From Marinomonas rhizomae (GTDB taxonomy: Bacteria; Pseudomonadota; Gammaproteobacteria; Pseudomonadales; Marinomonadaceae): a stretch of DNA of 64,000 nucleotides. The notes under the pieces are model-generated. The model was given only the letters and a program-made list of their open reading frames with translations, did no database searches and was not told where the DNA came from. The translations under genes and the position numbers were made by a program. Below are positions 31,426 through 43,280 of this stretch, one piece after another; the first letter of the stretch is position 1, and each line of letters opens with the position of its first letter. The stretch lies in the NCBI RefSeq assembly GCF_024397855.1, contig NZ_CP073343.1, positions 3,844,001 to 3,908,000 on the forward strand, given 5' to 3'.

Positions 31426-34400
31426 TTAACCTAACCACTTTCTCGCATTTTGGAACAAACGCAACCATGGAGCTTGCTCTTGCCATTCGCTTGGGTGCCA
31501 GCTGTGCTGAACCGTGCGATAGACACGCTCTGGGTGAGGCATCATGATAGTTACACGACCATCTTCCGATGTTAGACCCGTTACACCTTGCGCAGAACCA
31601 TTCGGGTTGAATGGATAACGCTCAGTTGCTTGGCCGTAGTTATCAACATAACGCAATGAAATCTGATTCGCCGCAGCCAAAGTTGCCATATCTTGATCCT
31701 CACGGTATTCCGTTAGACCCTCACCATGAGCAACCACGATAGGCATGCGAGAACCTTCCATACCAGCAAGCAAAATAGAATTCGATTTCTGAACTTCCAC
31801 TTGAACAAGGCGAGCCTCAAATTGAGAAGATTGGTTTCGAACAAACTTCGGCCAATGCCCAGCACCAGGAATCAATTCATATAGATTCGATAACATCTGA
31901 CAACCATTACACACACCAAGCGTAAAGGTATCAAGACGATTGAAGAATGCTTCGAATTGCTCACGAGCAACAGGGTTGAAAAGAATCGACTTCGCCCAAC
32001 CTTCACCAGCACCTAGCACATCGCCGTAAGAGAAACCGCCACAAGCCACTAAACCACTAAATTGGTCCAGCGTCGTACGACCAGATAAGATATCACTCAT
32101 GTGTACATCTACAGGAATGAAGCCCGCTTTATGGAAGGCCGCAGCCATTTCGACTTGGCCATTTACACCTTGCTCGCGCAAGACGGCAATTTTAGGTTTC
32201 ACGCCAGAGGCAATAAATGCGGCTACAATGTCTTCATTTTGATCAAATTGAACATCCGCAGATAAACCTGGATCTTTCGCATCTAACAAGCTATCGAACT
32301 CTTGCTGTGCTGAATCTGGGTTATCACGCAATGCCTGAATGCGGTAACTGGTTTCAGACCAAACACGCTGCCAATTAATACGCGTTTCTTCTAATAATGC
32401 TTCACCAGCAAAACAAACACGGATCGAATCATCACCGGACAATGTTGCAATCGGTGTCGTCGTCACACCAGCACTAGCATAAGCAGAAATAACGTCCGTT
32501 ACATCAGACTCATTCACCTGTATGACGGCACCCAACTCTTCGTTGAATAACGCTGGAGCTACTTGCATACGATTAGTAATGGTTTCATCAAGATCGATAT
32601 TCAGACCCAAATGACTCGCGAATGACATTTCAACTAACGTAGCAAACGCACCACCATCAGAACGGTCATGATAAGCTAACAATTTGCCTGCAGCATTCAA
32701 CGCCTGAGTCGTATCGAAGAAGCCAGCTAAGGTCGCTGCATCATCAACATCTGGCGCTTGCTGACCCAGTTTATTGTAAACCTGAGCAATAACAGAACCG
32801 CCAAGACGATTTTTACCCGCACCCAAATCAACCAACAACAAACGCGTATCGGCTTTGTTTTTTAGCTCTGGCGTTAACGTCTTGCGAACATCTGTTACTG
32901 GCGCAAATGCAGAAATAACCAAAGACAATGGAGAAGTCACGGCCTTTTCTTTGCCATCTTCTTTCCATACGGTTTTCATCGACATAGAGTCTTTACCAAC
33001 TGGAATGGCAATATCCAATGCTGGACACAATTCCATACCAACTGCTTTTACCGTTTGATAAAGCTTCTCATCTTCGCCTTCGTGACCAGCCGCCGCCATC
33101 CAGTTCGCAGACAACTTAATGCTACTACGTTTGGTAATGTGTGCTGCTGCCAAGTTAGTCAGTGCTTCACCCACCGCCATGCGACCAGATGCAGGCGCAT
33201 CGAGCAAAGCTACGGGCGTACGTTCACCCATGGTCATGGCTTCACCGGTGTAGCTTTCTAAAGAGGACGTTGTTACCGCTACATCCGCTACTGGCACCTG
33301 CCAAGGACCCACCATTTGATCACGAGCAACCATACCTGTAATTGAACGATCACCGATGGTGATTAAGAAATTTTTGCTCGCAACCGTTGGCAAGCTAAGA
33401 ACACGCTTCGCTGCGTCAGCAAGATCCACATCAACAGCCGTGAAATCATCACCTGTAATAATGGCTTTCTTTGCTTCACGATGCATTTTAGGTGGCTTGC
33501 CAAATAGAACAGACATAGGCAAATCAACAGGATTATTATCGAAATGCTCATCCGCTACTTGCAAATGCATTTCTTCTTTCGCTTCACCAACAATGGCAAA
33601 AGGGCAACGCTCTCGCTCACAAATCGCAGTAAACTCTGCAACACGATCAGGAGAAACGGCCATTACATAACGCTCTTGCGATTCGTTACACCAGATTTCT
33701 AGTGGTGACATACCCGGCTCGTCATTTAGAACCTTACGCAAATCGAAGTTACCACCACGCTCACCGTCTTTTACCAATTCAGGCAAAGCGTTAGACAAAC
33801 CACCAGCGCCCACATCATGGATAAAGCTGATTGGGTTTTTATCACCCATTTGCCAGCAACGGTCGATCACTTCCTGACAACGACGCTCCATTTCTGGGTT
33901 GCCACGTTGTACAGAAGCGAAATCGAGATCTTCGTTACCATCGGCAGACGCCATGGAAGATGCCGCACCGCCACCAAGGCCGATCAACATCGCAGGACCA
34001 CCAAGTACGATTAACTTAGCACCTACTTTGATCTCTTGTTTTTCAACGTGTTCACGACGAATATTACCAATACCGCCCGCCAACATGATTGGCTTGTGGT
34101 AACCACGCACTTCCTCTTGTGAAGCACCCTGGATTGTTTGTTCATAAGTACGGAAGTAACCTAATAGGTTTGGACGACCAAACTCATTGTTAAACGCAGC
34201 ACCACCGATAGGCCCTTCGATCATAATATCCAAAGGCGTTACGATACGAGACGGTTTGCCGTAGTAGCTTTCCCATGGCTGTTCAAAACCAGGTATTTTA
34301 AGGTCGGATACCGTGTAACCACTCAAACCTGCTTTTGGTTTAGAGCCAATACCTGTCGCGCCTTCGTCACGAATCTCACCCCCAGAACCCGTTGCCGCAC

Positions 34401-35325
34401 CAGAGAATGGAGAAATGGCTGTTGGGTGGTTATGAGTTTCAACCTTCATCAAGATATCGATGTGTTCGTGGCTAAAATCGTATTCGCGCGTTTCTGCGGA
34501 TGGGAAGAAACGACCGCCAAAGTGGCCTTCCATCACGGCCGCGTTATCTTTATATGCAGATAAGGTACCGTGTGGATTGTGTTCATGGGTGTTCTTGATC
34601 ATTTTAAACAAAGAGCGCTCTTGCTCTTCGCCATCAATCGTCCAAGACGCATTAAAGATTTTATGACGACAATGCTCAGAGTTTGCTTGAGCAAACATCA
34701 TTAGCTCAACATCGATTGGGTTACGACCCAACTCAATGAAAGACTCAACAAGGTAATCAATTTCGTCATCCGCAAGAGCAAGGCCTAGCGTTTGGTTTGC
34801 CTCAACCAATGCCGCTCGGCCACCGCCTAATACATCGACTGCTGTCATTGGTGCTGGTTCTGCATGAGAGAACATATCAGAAGCGTCGCTTAATGCCGGA
34901 AGCACGCTTTCTGTCATGCGGTCATGCAGCATAGCTGACAACAAATCTAGCTCTTCAAGCGCTAATGGCGCCGAGCTATGAATAAAGTATTCCACGCCAC
35001 GTTCAACGCGGGATACGGCCGCAAGGCCACAGTTATGAAGGATATCGGTTGCTTTCGATGACCAAGGTGAAATCGTTCCTAAACGAGGAACTACTAAAAC
35101 ACTTTGATCAGATGAACTGACTTGGGAGGATTTAGGACCGTAGGCCAAAGCGCGCTGTAAAACAGTTTCCTGTTCAGCAGTCAGCGTTTGACTATCAACC
35201 AACTCCACGAAATGGAGAAATTGAGCATCAACATCTGTGACAGATGGAATAGATGCTTGCATATTGGCTAATAGCTTTGCCTTGCGAAACGCCGATAGCG
35301 CTGCGGAACCATGCAGAGTTAGCAT
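31426..35325 (-). CDS. purL: Phosphoribosylformylglycinamidine synthase
   Basis: 1299 residues, the large single-chain PurL of gammaproteobacteria (E. coli 1295). The N-terminus [15 protein letters not shown] matches the family. The synthetase core contains [29 protein letters not shown] sequence (around residue 290). The C-terminal glutaminase has the nucleophile in [11 protein letters not shown] near residue 1140 and the HGEG and PHPER elements. It catalyses FGAR to FGAM in purine synthesis using glutamine and ATP. It is a single-gene unit. Confidence 0.98.
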   Translation of the reverse strand: MLTLHGSAALSAFRKAKLLANMQASIPSVTDVDAQFLHFVELVDSQTLTAEQETVLQRALAYGPKSSQVSSSDQSVLVVPRLGTISPWSSKATDILHNCGLAAVSRVERGVEYFIHSSAPLALEELDLLSAMLHDRMTESVLPALSDASDMFSHAEPAPMTAVDVLGGGRAALVEANQTLGLALADDEIDYLVESFIELGRNPIDVELMMFAQANSEHCRHKIFNASWTIDGEEQERSLFKMIKNTHEHNPHGTLSAYKDNAAVMEGHFGGRFFPSAETREYDFSHEHIDILMKVETHNHPTAISPFSGAATGSGGEIRDEGATGIGSKPKAGLSGYTVSDLKIPGFEQPWESYYGKPSRIVTPLDIMIEGPIGGAAFNNEFGRPNLLGYFRTYEQTIQGASQEEVRGYHKPIMLAGGIGNIRREHVEKQEIKVGAKLIVLGGPAMLIGLGGGAASSMASADGNEDLDFASVQRGNPEMERRCQEVIDRCWQMGDKNPISFIHDVGAGGLSNALPELVKDGERGGNFDLRKVLNDEPGMSPLEIWCNESQERYVMAVSPDRVAEFTAICERERCPFAIVGEAKEEMHLQVADEHFDNNPVDLPMSVLFGKPPKMHREAKKAIITGDDFTAVDVDLADAAKRVLSLPTVASKNFLITIGDRSITGMVARDQMVGPWQVPVADVAVTTSSLESYTGEAMTMGERTPVALLDAPASGRMAVGEALTNLAAAHITKRSSIKLSANWMAAAGHEGEDEKLYQTVKAVGMELCPALDIAIPVGKDSMSMKTVWKEDGKEKAVTSPLSLVISAFAPVTDVRKTLTPELKNKADTRLLLVDLGAGKNRLGGSVIAQVYNKLGQQAPDVDDAATLAGFFDTTQALNAAGKLLAYHDRSDGGAFATLVEMSFASHLGLNIDLDETITNRMQVAPALFNEELGAVIQVNESDVTDVISAYASAGVTTTPIATLSGDDSIRVCFAGEALLEETRINWQRVWSETSYRIQALRDNPDSAQQEFDSLLDAKDPGLSADVQFDQNEDIVAAFIASGVKPKIAVLREQGVNGQVEMAAAFHKAGFIPVDVHMSDILSGRTTLDQFSGLVACGGFSYGDVLGAGEGWAKSILFNPVAREQFEAFFNRLDTFTLGVCNGCQMLSNLYELIPGAGHWPKFVRNQSSQFEARLVQVEVQKSNSILLAGMEGSRMPIVVAHGEGLTEYREDQDMATLAAANQISLRYVDNYGQATERYPFNPNGSAQGVTGLTSEDGRVTIMMPHPERVYRTVQHSWHPSEWQEQAPWLRLFQNARKWLG

Positions 35326-35442
35326 GTTGAGTATTGCCTCACTTGGTAGTTTTGGGGAAATGGTGCGGGTATTTTAAATCAATGAGGCAAATAGAGGCCA
35401 GCAGAGTATGAAATTTCTACACAAAATGATGGAATTAATTGC

Positions 35443-35931
35443 CTAAGTGGCCTTTTTTGCCTGTTCCTTGAGCTTCTTTTTTTGTTCACGGCGATATTGA
35501 AAGAATTGGGTAAGCTGAAGGGAAGCTGTTTCAGACAATACGCCAGACTCAACTTTCACTTTGTGATTAAGAAATGGCGCTTCAAAAAAATGCCCCTGAC
35601 TGTCCACAATACCGCTTTTGGGTTCCATCGCCGCATAAACCACTCTATCAATACGTGCATGAACCATAGCGCCCGCGCACATAGAGCAAGGCTCTAATGT
35701 GACATATAAAGTCGCACCAGGTAGCCGATAGTTATTCATGGCTTTGCAGGCCATTCGAATCGCCTGCATTTCAGCGTGAGCGGTAGGATCACAAAGAGAA
35801 ATAGGCGAATTGTAACCCTCACCGATAATTTCACCGTCTAGCACTACAATCGCACCAACTGGAATCTCATTTTCAGATGCAGCTTTGGCAGCCAGCGCTA
35901 TCGCGCACTCCATCCATTCTTGATCTGTCAT
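35443..35931 (-). CDS. tadA: tRNA-specific adenosine deaminase
   Basis: 162 residues. Zinc/catalytic motifs are HAEMQAI (around residue 52) and PCSMCAGAMVHARI (around 82), the deaminase pattern of TadA. It converts adenosine 34 of tRNA-Arg to inosine and is essential in most bacteria. The C-terminal tail is basic (REQKKKLKEQAKK). It lies between purL and a divergent CBS gene. Confidence 0.95.
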   Translation of the reverse strand: MTDQEWMECAIALAAKAASENEIPVGAIVVLDGEIIGEGYNSPISLCDPTAHAEMQAIRMACKAMNNYRLPGATLYVTLEPCSMCAGAMVHARIDRVVYAAMEPKSGIVDSQGHFFEAPFLNHKVKVESGVLSETASLQLTQFFQYRREQKKKLKEQAKKAT

Positions 35932-36058
35932 TATTGATCTACCTCAAGGCGACTATAATTGCCTTACAAAACATAATTGCCTTTAATCTATAATCCGCTC
36001 TACACTGAACCTTACTGTCAAAATAAACACGCTAAAATAGACATATGGAGATTTATTC

Positions 36059-36481
36059 ATGCGCACAGTGGCCGACTTGATGATTACTAACTTAATAACA
36101 TTAAGAGAAAATGATTCTTTAGCGAAAGCCAAAGCATTGATGCAAGAAAAAAACATTAGGAACATCCCCATCATCAACGACGCAGGAGAATGTGTCGGCA
36201 TGCTAACGCAACGTGAATATTTACGTCATGCCTTTCATTTAGTTAGCCAGTTTGGCACCCAGCAAATATCCAAGAAAGAACAGCAGACACCTATTGCTAA
36301 CGCGATGAACAAAGACATACTCACTGTCAGCCCCAACACAGACTTAGACATGGCTGCAGAATTTTTTATTGAAAACAAATACGGCTGTCTACCCGTTACT
36401 CAAGACAACAAACTCGTCGGAATTTTAACACCTGTCGATTTTGTTAAACTCGCACACAAAATGTTGCAAGAATCTGCGTAA
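36059..36481 (+). CDS. CBS-domain pair protein
   Basis: 140 residues from an ATG with GGAG eight bases upstream. It has two CBS motifs: RTVADLMITNLITLRENDSL...NIPIINDAGECVGMLTQREYL and NAMNKDILTVSPNTDLD...GCLPVTQDNKLVGILTPVDFV. There is no partner domain. It probably senses adenine nucleotides and the target is unknown. It is convergent with the cold-shock gene, with only one base between the stops. Confidence 0.83.
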   Translation: MRTVADLMITNLITLRENDSLAKAKALMQEKNIRNIPIINDAGECVGMLTQREYLRHAFHLVSQFGTQQISKKEQQTPIANAMNKDILTVSPNTDLDMAAEFFIENKYGCLPVTQDNKLVGILTPVDFVKLAHKMLQESA

Positions 36482-36482
36482 G

Positions 36483-36740
36483 CTAAGCACTTTCAAGCTG
36501 CTGATTAGAACCAGAGGATGCAATCTGCACCTCTTTTTCTAAACGCACTTCAATAGCCTGCAAACCAAAGTCGGTCGTAGATAAAACAAAACTAACAGAC
36601 TGTCCTTTTTTTAAGCTCTTGTGACCATCACAAATAATCGATTTGTAGTGAACAAAGACATCACTGTCTTCTTCTCGCTTAATAAAACCCACACCTTTAG
36701 CGTCGTTAAACCACTTAACTTTTCCAGTTAATCTTTCCAT
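36483..36740 (-). CDS. Cold-shock domain protein (CspA family)
   Basis: 85 residues. The N-terminal ~65 form a cold-shock domain with RNP1 KGVGFI and RNP2 DVFVHY. The RNP1 aromatic usually found in KGFGFI is valine here. A ~15-residue polar tail ends the protein. It is a single-stranded nucleic-acid-binding protein, likely an RNA chaperone. The exact paralogue cannot be named. Confidence 0.88.
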   Translation of the reverse strand: MERLTGKVKWFNDAKGVGFIKREEDSDVFVHYKSIICDGHKSLKKGQSVSFVLSTTDFGLQAIEVRLEKEVQIASSGSNQQLESA

Positions 36741-36778
36741 TACTGTCTCGCCTCTTTTTTATTTTTATTAAGTAAGCG

Positions 36779-36812
36779 TAAGGTCAGAGGCCCAAAAAGA
36801 CTTCTGACCTTA
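36779..36812. terminator. Hairpin between valS and the cold-shock gene
   Basis: Stem TAAGGTCAGAGG / CTTCTGACCTTA with one mismatch. Short T runs lie only on the plus side, so its role as a valS terminator is uncertain. Confidence 0.45.
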
Positions 36813-36830
36813 TGTTTTTACAATGCATAT

Positions 36831-39614
36831 TTACAAAGATTCAATACTGACCTTTTGCTCTTCTAACTTACTAACCGCTAATTGCAAGTCATCGCACTTA
36901 GCGCGTTCTTTCTCAACCACTTCTGCTGGCGCTTTCGCCACAAAACTGTCGTTAGAAAGCTTGCCCTGGATACGCTGCAATTCTTTTGACGCTTTATCAA
37001 TTTCTTTTTGCAAACGAGCAAGCTCTGCTTCTTTATCAATCAAGCCTGCCATTGGGACAAGCACTTCCATATCACCTACTAATGCAGTAGCAGACATTGG
37101 CGCTTCATCACCCGCATTCAACCAAGTTACAGATTCTAGCTTCGCCAGAGTTTGCAAGAAGGTTAAGTTCGCATCTAAACGCGCTTGATCTTGCTCAGAA
37201 CCATTACGGAACAAAATAGTCAGCGGCTTAGAAGGAGAAATATTCATTTCACCACGGATATTACGAATACCTTCGATAACACCTTTCAGCCATTCTACAT
37301 CGGCTTCTGCTTGCGCATCTTTTTTCGCATCATTAGCCATTGGGTATTCACCCAGCATCACAGTGTCACCTTCAACACCCGCTAGTGGCGCAACACGCTG
37401 CCAAATTTCTTCTGTTAAGAATGGCATCATCGGGTGAGCAAGACGCAGAAAAGCTTCCAACACACGCACTAAAGTACGACGAGTCCCCATCAATTGTTCA
37501 GGCGTAGCGTTTTCGTCCCAAAGAACAGGCTTAGACAACTCCAAATACCAATCACAATATTCGTGCCACATAAATTCATACAAGGCCTGAGAAGCCAAAT
37601 CAAAACGATGCGTCTCGAAAGCACGGTTGACGGCATCTTCTGCATGCTGCAAACGGGAAATAATCCACTTATCAGCAAGCGACAATTCAACTTCAGCACC
37701 ACTTTGACCACAGTCTTGATCTTCTGTATTCATCAAGACATAACGCGTTGCATTCCAAATCTTATTACAGAAATTACGGTAACCTTCAAGACGGTTCAGG
37801 TCGAACTTAATATCACGCCCACCGGACGCCAATGAACAAAGCGTAAAACGCAAAGCATCAGTACCATAAGCTTGAATCCCTTCAGGATAGGTTTCGCGTG
37901 TATTCTTTTCGACTTTTTCCGCTAAGCGAGGTTGCATCATGCCGTAAGTACGTTTCGCCACCAAGGACTCGATATCAATACCATTAATCAAATCCAATGG
38001 ATCAATAACATTACCTTTGGATTTCGACATTTTATCGCCGCGTTCATCACGAATAAGACCGGTAATGTAAACGGTTTTGAAAGGGACTTTATCGGTAAAT
38101 TTCAAGGTCATCATGATCATTCTGGCAACCCAGAAGAAAATAATATCAAAGCCTGTTACCAACACGTCTGATTCACTAAATTCAGCAAAATCTTGTGTTT
38201 CTTCTGGCCAACCTTGTGTTGCAAACGTCCAAAGTGCTGAAGAGAACCAAGTGTCTAGCACGTCTTCATCTTGAGTTAGCTCAACATCTGCCGCGAGGCT
38301 ATATTTAGCGCGAACCTCATCTTCATTTTTACCAACATAATGCTTTCCATCCGCATCATACCAAGCTGGAATTTGATGCCCCCACCAAAGCTGACGAGAG
38401 ATACACCAATCATTAAGATCGCGCATCCAAGCAAAGTAGGTATTTTCCCATTGCTTAGGAACAAACTGGATATCGCCATTTTCAACCGCTTCAATCGCAG
38501 GCTTAGCCAATGACTCAACCGCCACATACCACTGCTGTGTCAAGTAAGGTTCAATCACCGTATTACCACGCTCACCACGTGGTACTTTTAGCTTATGGTC
38601 GACAACTTTCTCAAGCAAACCAAGCGCATCAAAATCGGCTACTACAGCTTTACGAGCATCAAAACGATCCATGCCATGATATTTCTCGGGGGCTACATCG
38701 TTGATCGCTGCATCGTCGGTCAATATGTTGATCAATGGCATATCGTGGCGTTTGCCAACTTCATAGTCATTGAAGTCATGAGCTGGCGTAATTTTCACAC
38801 AACCCGTGCCAAATTCTTTATCTACGTATTCATCAGCAACAATTGGAATACGACGACCAACCAATGGCAGTTCAACAAATTTGCCAACTAGGTCTGTAAA
38901 ACGCTCGTCATCCAACGCAACAGCAACGGCAGCATCACCAAACATAGTTTCTGGGCGTGTGGTCGCAACAACAATGTAATCCTTACCTTCCGCGGTTTTT
39001 ACACCATCAGCAAGTGGGTAACGGAAGTACCACATGAAGCCATTTTCTTCTTCAGAAACCACTTCAAGATCAGAAATAGCCGTGTGTAAAACAGGGTCCC
39101 AGTTTACAAGACGCTGACCACGATAAATGATACCTTCGTCAAATAGGCGAACAAACACTTCCTGAACCGCCGCAGACATACCAGGGTCCATTGTAAAGCG
39201 CTCTTTATCCCAAGCGACAGAGTCGCCTAACACGCGCATCTGGTCAGAAATAGTGCCGCCAGACTGGCCTTTCCACTCCCAAACTTTTTCAAGAAACTTT
39301 TCACGGCCTAGCTCATGACGAGTCACATTCTGAGCGGCTAATTGGCGCTCAACCACCATTTGAGTTGCAATACCAGCATGGTCACAACCTGGCTGCCATA
39401 GTGTACGGCTACCTTTCATTCGTTCACGGCGAATCATCGCATCCATCAAGGTATGCTGAAACGCATGCCCCATGTGCAAACTGCCGGTAACGTTTGGTGG
39501 TGGAATCATGATAGAGAATGGAGAACCGTTGCCTTGAGGGGAAAAATATCCACCCTCTTCCCAACGTTTATAAATAGGCTGTTCAATACTCTGAGGTTGG
39601 TAGGTCTTTTCCAT
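36831..39614 (-). CDS. valS: Valyl-tRNA synthetase
   Basis: 927 residues. Class I motifs are [15 protein letters not shown] (HIGH type, around residue 40) and [13 protein letters not shown] (KMSKS, around 525). The editing domain and the C-terminal coiled coil ([29 protein letters not shown]) are present, as expected for ValRS. It charges tRNA-Val. The upstream neighbour on the same strand is the acidic hypothetical gene. Confidence 0.98.
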   Translation of the reverse strand: MEKTYQPQSIEQPIYKRWEEGGYFSPQGNGSPFSIMIPPPNVTGSLHMGHAFQHTLMDAMIRRERMKGSRTLWQPGCDHAGIATQMVVERQLAAQNVTRHELGREKFLEKVWEWKGQSGGTISDQMRVLGDSVAWDKERFTMDPGMSAAVQEVFVRLFDEGIIYRGQRLVNWDPVLHTAISDLEVVSEEENGFMWYFRYPLADGVKTAEGKDYIVVATTRPETMFGDAAVAVALDDERFTDLVGKFVELPLVGRRIPIVADEYVDKEFGTGCVKITPAHDFNDYEVGKRHDMPLINILTDDAAINDVAPEKYHGMDRFDARKAVVADFDALGLLEKVVDHKLKVPRGERGNTVIEPYLTQQWYVAVESLAKPAIEAVENGDIQFVPKQWENTYFAWMRDLNDWCISRQLWWGHQIPAWYDADGKHYVGKNEDEVRAKYSLAADVELTQDEDVLDTWFSSALWTFATQGWPEETQDFAEFSESDVLVTGFDIIFFWVARMIMMTLKFTDKVPFKTVYITGLIRDERGDKMSKSKGNVIDPLDLINGIDIESLVAKRTYGMMQPRLAEKVEKNTRETYPEGIQAYGTDALRFTLCSLASGGRDIKFDLNRLEGYRNFCNKIWNATRYVLMNTEDQDCGQSGAEVELSLADKWIISRLQHAEDAVNRAFETHRFDLASQALYEFMWHEYCDWYLELSKPVLWDENATPEQLMGTRRTLVRVLEAFLRLAHPMMPFLTEEIWQRVAPLAGVEGDTVMLGEYPMANDAKKDAQAEADVEWLKGVIEGIRNIRGEMNISPSKPLTILFRNGSEQDQARLDANLTFLQTLAKLESVTWLNAGDEAPMSATALVGDMEVLVPMAGLIDKEAELARLQKEIDKASKELQRIQGKLSNDSFVAKAPAEVVEKERAKCDDLQLAVSKLEEQKVSIESL

Positions 39615-39745
39615 TATGATGTCTTAAGGCTCTTATGTAGCGATCAATTGTAAGTTGAGGAATTATAACGTGTCATAACAAGATAAAGAATAACACGTGG
39701 GTAATTAAGCCGTCTGCTAACACATTAGACAGCTATTAATTTGCA

Positions 39746-40234
39746 TTACTCTTTTTGAGCCGTCTCAGCCGCCTGCAACGCTTGCATAACTTCTGATACC
39801 AGCTCTGGCAAACGTTTTTCAAGTACGTCAGCAATGGTTTTTGCGATCAAATCTTGCGATAACGCAGATTCAGTAACCACATCATCCAGCGTAACGACGC
39901 CATCTAATGACGGATCCTTAGAATCATTCTGAGAGGCTTCCAAGGAAGCGCTGTCACCAAGAGCATCTTGGTCTTGGTGATTAGCATCCGGGGTATTCTC
40001 ATTAAAAGATTCTTCCAAATGCGCTTCTTGACTAGAAGAGAGAGACTCTCTCTCAGCGACGATATCCATCAAAATAGGAATATCATCTTGATTCCGCAAT
40101 GCGGATATCAAGGTTTCTTCATCTGGCTCAAAAACACCATCGTCATACTGAGTGGCTAAATCTGACATAAGAAAAACCAATATTAAGAAAGCAGGATACA
40201 AGAATGAAGCGAATTTATTCACTTCATTCATCAT
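39746..40234 (-). CDS. Acidic hypothetical protein
   Basis: 162 residues from an ATG with GAGGG six bases upstream. This start gives a hydrophobic N-terminal segment (FASFLYPAFLILVFL). An internal ATG 22 codons later would give a soluble protein (MSDLATQYDDG) but lacks a ribosome site. The rest is strongly acidic and serine-rich with a C-terminal amphipathic helix (LIAKTIADVLEKRLPELVSEVMQALQAAE). No domain is recognised. It sits between pepA and valS, where Pseudomonas has holC plus a small acidic protein; this may correspond to the latter. Confidence 0.6.
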   Translation of the reverse strand: MMNEVNKFASFLYPAFLILVFLMSDLATQYDDGVFEPDEETLISALRNQDDIPILMDIVAERESLSSSQEAHLEESFNENTPDANHQDQDALGDSASLEASQNDSKDPSLDGVVTLDDVVTESALSQDLIAKTIADVLEKRLPELVSEVMQALQAAETAQKE

Positions 40235-40363
40235 TTGAAGCCCTCAACTTTCGCATTGAAAAACGCAAAAGTCCACCCTCTCCAAATGAAGTTAATGAAC
40301 CCAACCTAGCCCAAAACAAAATAACACCTTGATCAGACTAAACTTTCCAATAAAAATCAGCAT

Positions 40364-40397
40364 AAAAAAAGCAGCAACCACTAATGATTGCTGCTTT
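40364..40397 (-). terminator. pepA terminator
   Basis: Hairpin AGCAGCAA/TTGCTGCT followed by seven T residues on the minus strand. It lies 37 bases after pepA and isolates it from the acidic hypothetical gene. Confidence 0.85.
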
Positions 40398-40433
40398 TAA
40401 TAAAGACTATGCGCTAGTAAGAAAACGAGTTAG

Positions 40434-41894
40434 TTACGCTTTACCAAGCAAATAACGCGTCAACAAAGCGACTGGACGACCACTTGCACCTTTCGTTGCA
40501 CCACCTGACCATGCGGTACCAGCAATATCCAAATGCGCCCAAGGATATGAGCCCGTAAAACGAGACAAGAAGCAAGCCGCCGTTACAGAACCAGCTTCTG
40601 GACCACCGATATTACCAATGTCTGCAAAGTTACTATCAAGCTGCTGCTGATATTCTTCATCAAGAGGCATTTGCCAAATTTTATCAGCTGATACTTGGCT
40701 CGCTGTTTTCAACTCAGACGCTAGACCGTCATTGTTCGCGTACATACCAGAATTAACGCTTCCCAAGGCAACCACACAAGCACCAGTCAATGTCGCGATA
40801 TCCACAACCGATTTTGGCTTGAAGCGCTCAATGTAAGTCAATGCATCACAAAGCACCAAACGACCTTCAGCATCAGTATTCAAAATTTCTACCGTTTGGC
40901 CAGACATAGTCTTCACAATATCGCCTGGCTTAGTCGCACGAGCACTTGGCATATTCTCGGCTGCTGCAATGACGGCCGTGAAGTTCAGTTTTGGTTTTAA
41001 CTCACAAATTGCTTTCATAGTGCCAAAAACACTGGCTGCACCACACATGTCGTATTTCATCTCGTCCATTTTCGGACCAGGCTTCAAGGAAATACCACCT
41101 GTATCGAAGGTAATACCCTTACCTAAAAGAACATGAGGCGCGTCACCTTCTTCACCACCGCGATAGTTCATCACGATTAAATAACTTGGCTGATCACTAC
41201 CATGACCTACGGACAACAAGCAGTGCATGCCGAGTTCATCCATTTTGCTTTCGTCTAGTAACTCAACACCGATACTGTATTCTTCACCTAGCTGCTGAGC
41301 TTGGGATGCTAAGTAACTTGGCGTACAAACATTACCAGGAAGGTTCCCTAACTGACGAGCAAAGGCAGAACCTTTTGCCGTTGCCGTACCAATCGCCAAA
41401 GCAGCTTCGTCTGTACCCTCTAACAACAAAGCGGTGACTTTTGTCGCCTTCTCAGCGTCATCTTTTTTGAAGCCAAGGAAATTATAAAAACCTTCATTTA
41501 GCCATTGAGCAACTAAAGCAAGCACATCTGCTTGAGAACGGTTTTTCAATACTAGGCCAGCACTTGCGACAGCAACCGATGCAAATGGCAAACCTTTAAT
41601 TTGAGCCGCTACAGCAGCAATCACTTTACGAGCTTGCATGTCGCTCAATTCAGCGTCTTTACCAATACCAACCAACAAAACGGCTTGAGCAAAATCTTGA
41701 GACACCGCTGGCAGCAATAAAGTCTGCGCAACGCCACCTTTAAATACACCAGTTTCACGCAACTGAGATACTTGTCCGTTGGCATTTTCATCCACCCAAG
41801 ATGTGGATTCAGGGAAGTCGCCCTCACTAGGAACAAAGGCAACAAGCAAATCTGCTTGAACAGTAGACAAGCGATCAAATAACGCCATATTCAT
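40434..41894 (-). CDS. pepA: Leucyl aminopeptidase (PepA, M17)
   Basis: 486 residues. The M17 metal/catalytic blocks are visible: LLGKGITFDTGGISLKPG (around residue 255) and the signature NTDAEGRLVL (around 335). It is a two-zinc hexameric aminopeptidase; in E. coli the homologue (XerA/PepA) also binds DNA, including upstream of carAB. It is divergent from lptF, as in Pseudomonas. Confidence 0.96.
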   Translation of the reverse strand: MNMALFDRLSTVQADLLVAFVPSEGDFPESTSWVDENANGQVSQLRETGVFKGGVAQTLLLPAVSQDFAQAVLLVGIGKDAELSDMQARKVIAAVAAQIKGLPFASVAVASAGLVLKNRSQADVLALVAQWLNEGFYNFLGFKKDDAEKATKVTALLLEGTDEAALAIGTATAKGSAFARQLGNLPGNVCTPSYLASQAQQLGEEYSIGVELLDESKMDELGMHCLLSVGHGSDQPSYLIVMNYRGGEEGDAPHVLLGKGITFDTGGISLKPGPKMDEMKYDMCGAASVFGTMKAICELKPKLNFTAVIAAAENMPSARATKPGDIVKTMSGQTVEILNTDAEGRLVLCDALTYIERFKPKSVVDIATLTGACVVALGSVNSGMYANNDGLASELKTASQVSADKIWQMPLDEEYQQQLDSNFADIGNIGGPEAGSVTAACFLSRFTGSYPWAHLDIAGTAWSGGATKGASGRPVALLTRYLLGKA

Positions 41895-42165
41895 GAAAAA
41901 ACCCTCAATAAAAATAACTTAGAGATATTTACACTAAACTGCGAGCAATAGAAAAACACACCAAAAGACTGGAAAAAATGCCACTTTATTAATGAAAAGA
42001 GCACCTAGAGTCAATTTTTAACACGGTATTCACAAGCTCAATCGTCGTGCGAAATCCTCACTTTTAAAAAAAACTGGATAATATACTTCTTACCACGAGA
42101 TAATGGGGGCTTTAGATGTGTAATCAACTCTACGCTTAAAAAGCAGAATCCATCCAGAGGTGACT

Positions 42166-43275
42166 TTGAGACTATTTAAATACTTAGCGAAAGAAGTGCT
42201 GGTGTCAACAGCTGGCGTCACGCTAATTTTGCTGCTCGTCATTTTAAGCGGTCGAATTTCCAGCTACTTAGGTCGTATTGCCGATGGAAAAATGACCTTC
42301 GAATCTTTATTTTTAATTCTCGGCTACCATATTCCTAGCTTCGTACAGATGATTCTACCATTAGCCTTTTTCTTAGCTTTACTACTTTCCTTTGGGCGCC
42401 TTTATATAGAAAACGAAATGTCTGTACTGTTTTCAAGCGGCATCAGCAAGATCAAACTTGCTGGCTACACATTAGGTATTGCCTTAATTATCAGCTCAGT
42501 TAGTGCTTCTATCAACTTTTGGCTTGCCCCATACAGTGAATACAAAGCGGCCGAAACCTCGCAGGCGCAAGACCAACTGTCTGCTTTCGACCTTTTAAAA
42601 CCTGGGCGTTTTGAAGGCAGCGGCCAGCGCACTACTTATATAGACAGCTTCTCTAACGAGGGTTGGATGAATCAAATATTCCTGTCCGACGTAACAAGCA
42701 AGAAGAACAGTAGCGTTCCCATTTTGACCTTTGCAGCCAATGCAGAGCAAATACGAGTCAGCGCACAAGGAGACAGAAACTATCTAGTTTTCAAAGACGG
42801 CACACGCTACGAAGGCAAGCCAGGTACAGCAAATTATCGAATAACCCAATTTGACACCTACGCTGTACGCATGGAAGACAAAACCAACAAAGTCATTGAC
42901 GACGCCTACACCAAAACAACGCTAAGCTTACTTAACAGCAACTCCTTGCTGGACAAAGTCGAGCTCCAATGGCGCATTTCATTGGTCATCATCATTCCGA
43001 TACTTGCCATGATCGGCCTATCGTTAAGCCAAGTAAATCCAAGGCAAGGCCGATTTTTCAAAATGCTACCGGCAATTCTTTTGATGATTTTCTACATTGC
43101 CCTTCTAATTTGGGGACGAACATCGCTCGAAAAAGGCAAACTCCCGATCCAGTTTGGTTTATGGTGGATACACGGTATATTCATATTCATCGCTGCGGTA
43201 CTTTTTGCACAGTACAATCAAATATTTGAGCGCCGTAAGGCTAGACCTTCCCATACTGCGAACACAAGTGAGTAA
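42166..43275 (+). CDS. lptF: LPS export ABC transporter permease LptF
   Basis: 369 residues from a TTG with AGAGG five bases upstream; a GTG two codons earlier lacks a ribosome site. Six hydrophobic segments in a 3+3 arrangement flank a large periplasmic domain, the YjgP/YjgQ fold. It works with LptG and LptB to extract LPS from the inner membrane. lptG follows after five bases and pepA is divergent, the conserved gammaproteobacterial arrangement. Confidence 0.95.
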   Translation: MRLFKYLAKEVLVSTAGVTLILLLVILSGRISSYLGRIADGKMTFESLFLILGYHIPSFVQMILPLAFFLALLLSFGRLYIENEMSVLFSSGISKIKLAGYTLGIALIISSVSASINFWLAPYSEYKAAETSQAQDQLSAFDLLKPGRFEGSGQRTTYIDSFSNEGWMNQIFLSDVTSKKNSSVPILTFAANAEQIRVSAQGDRNYLVFKDGTRYEGKPGTANYRITQFDTYAVRMEDKTNKVIDDAYTKTTLSLLNSNSLLDKVELQWRISLVIIIPILAMIGLSLSQVNPRQGRFFKMLPAILLMIFYIALLIWGRTSLEKGKLPIQFGLWWIHGIFIFIAAVLFAQYNQIFERRKARPSHTANTSE

Positions 43276-43280
43276 CAGAA

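Noticed and set aside
33055..34102. Plus-strand frames inside purL
   Set aside because: Antisense shadows of purL without ribosome sites or domains.
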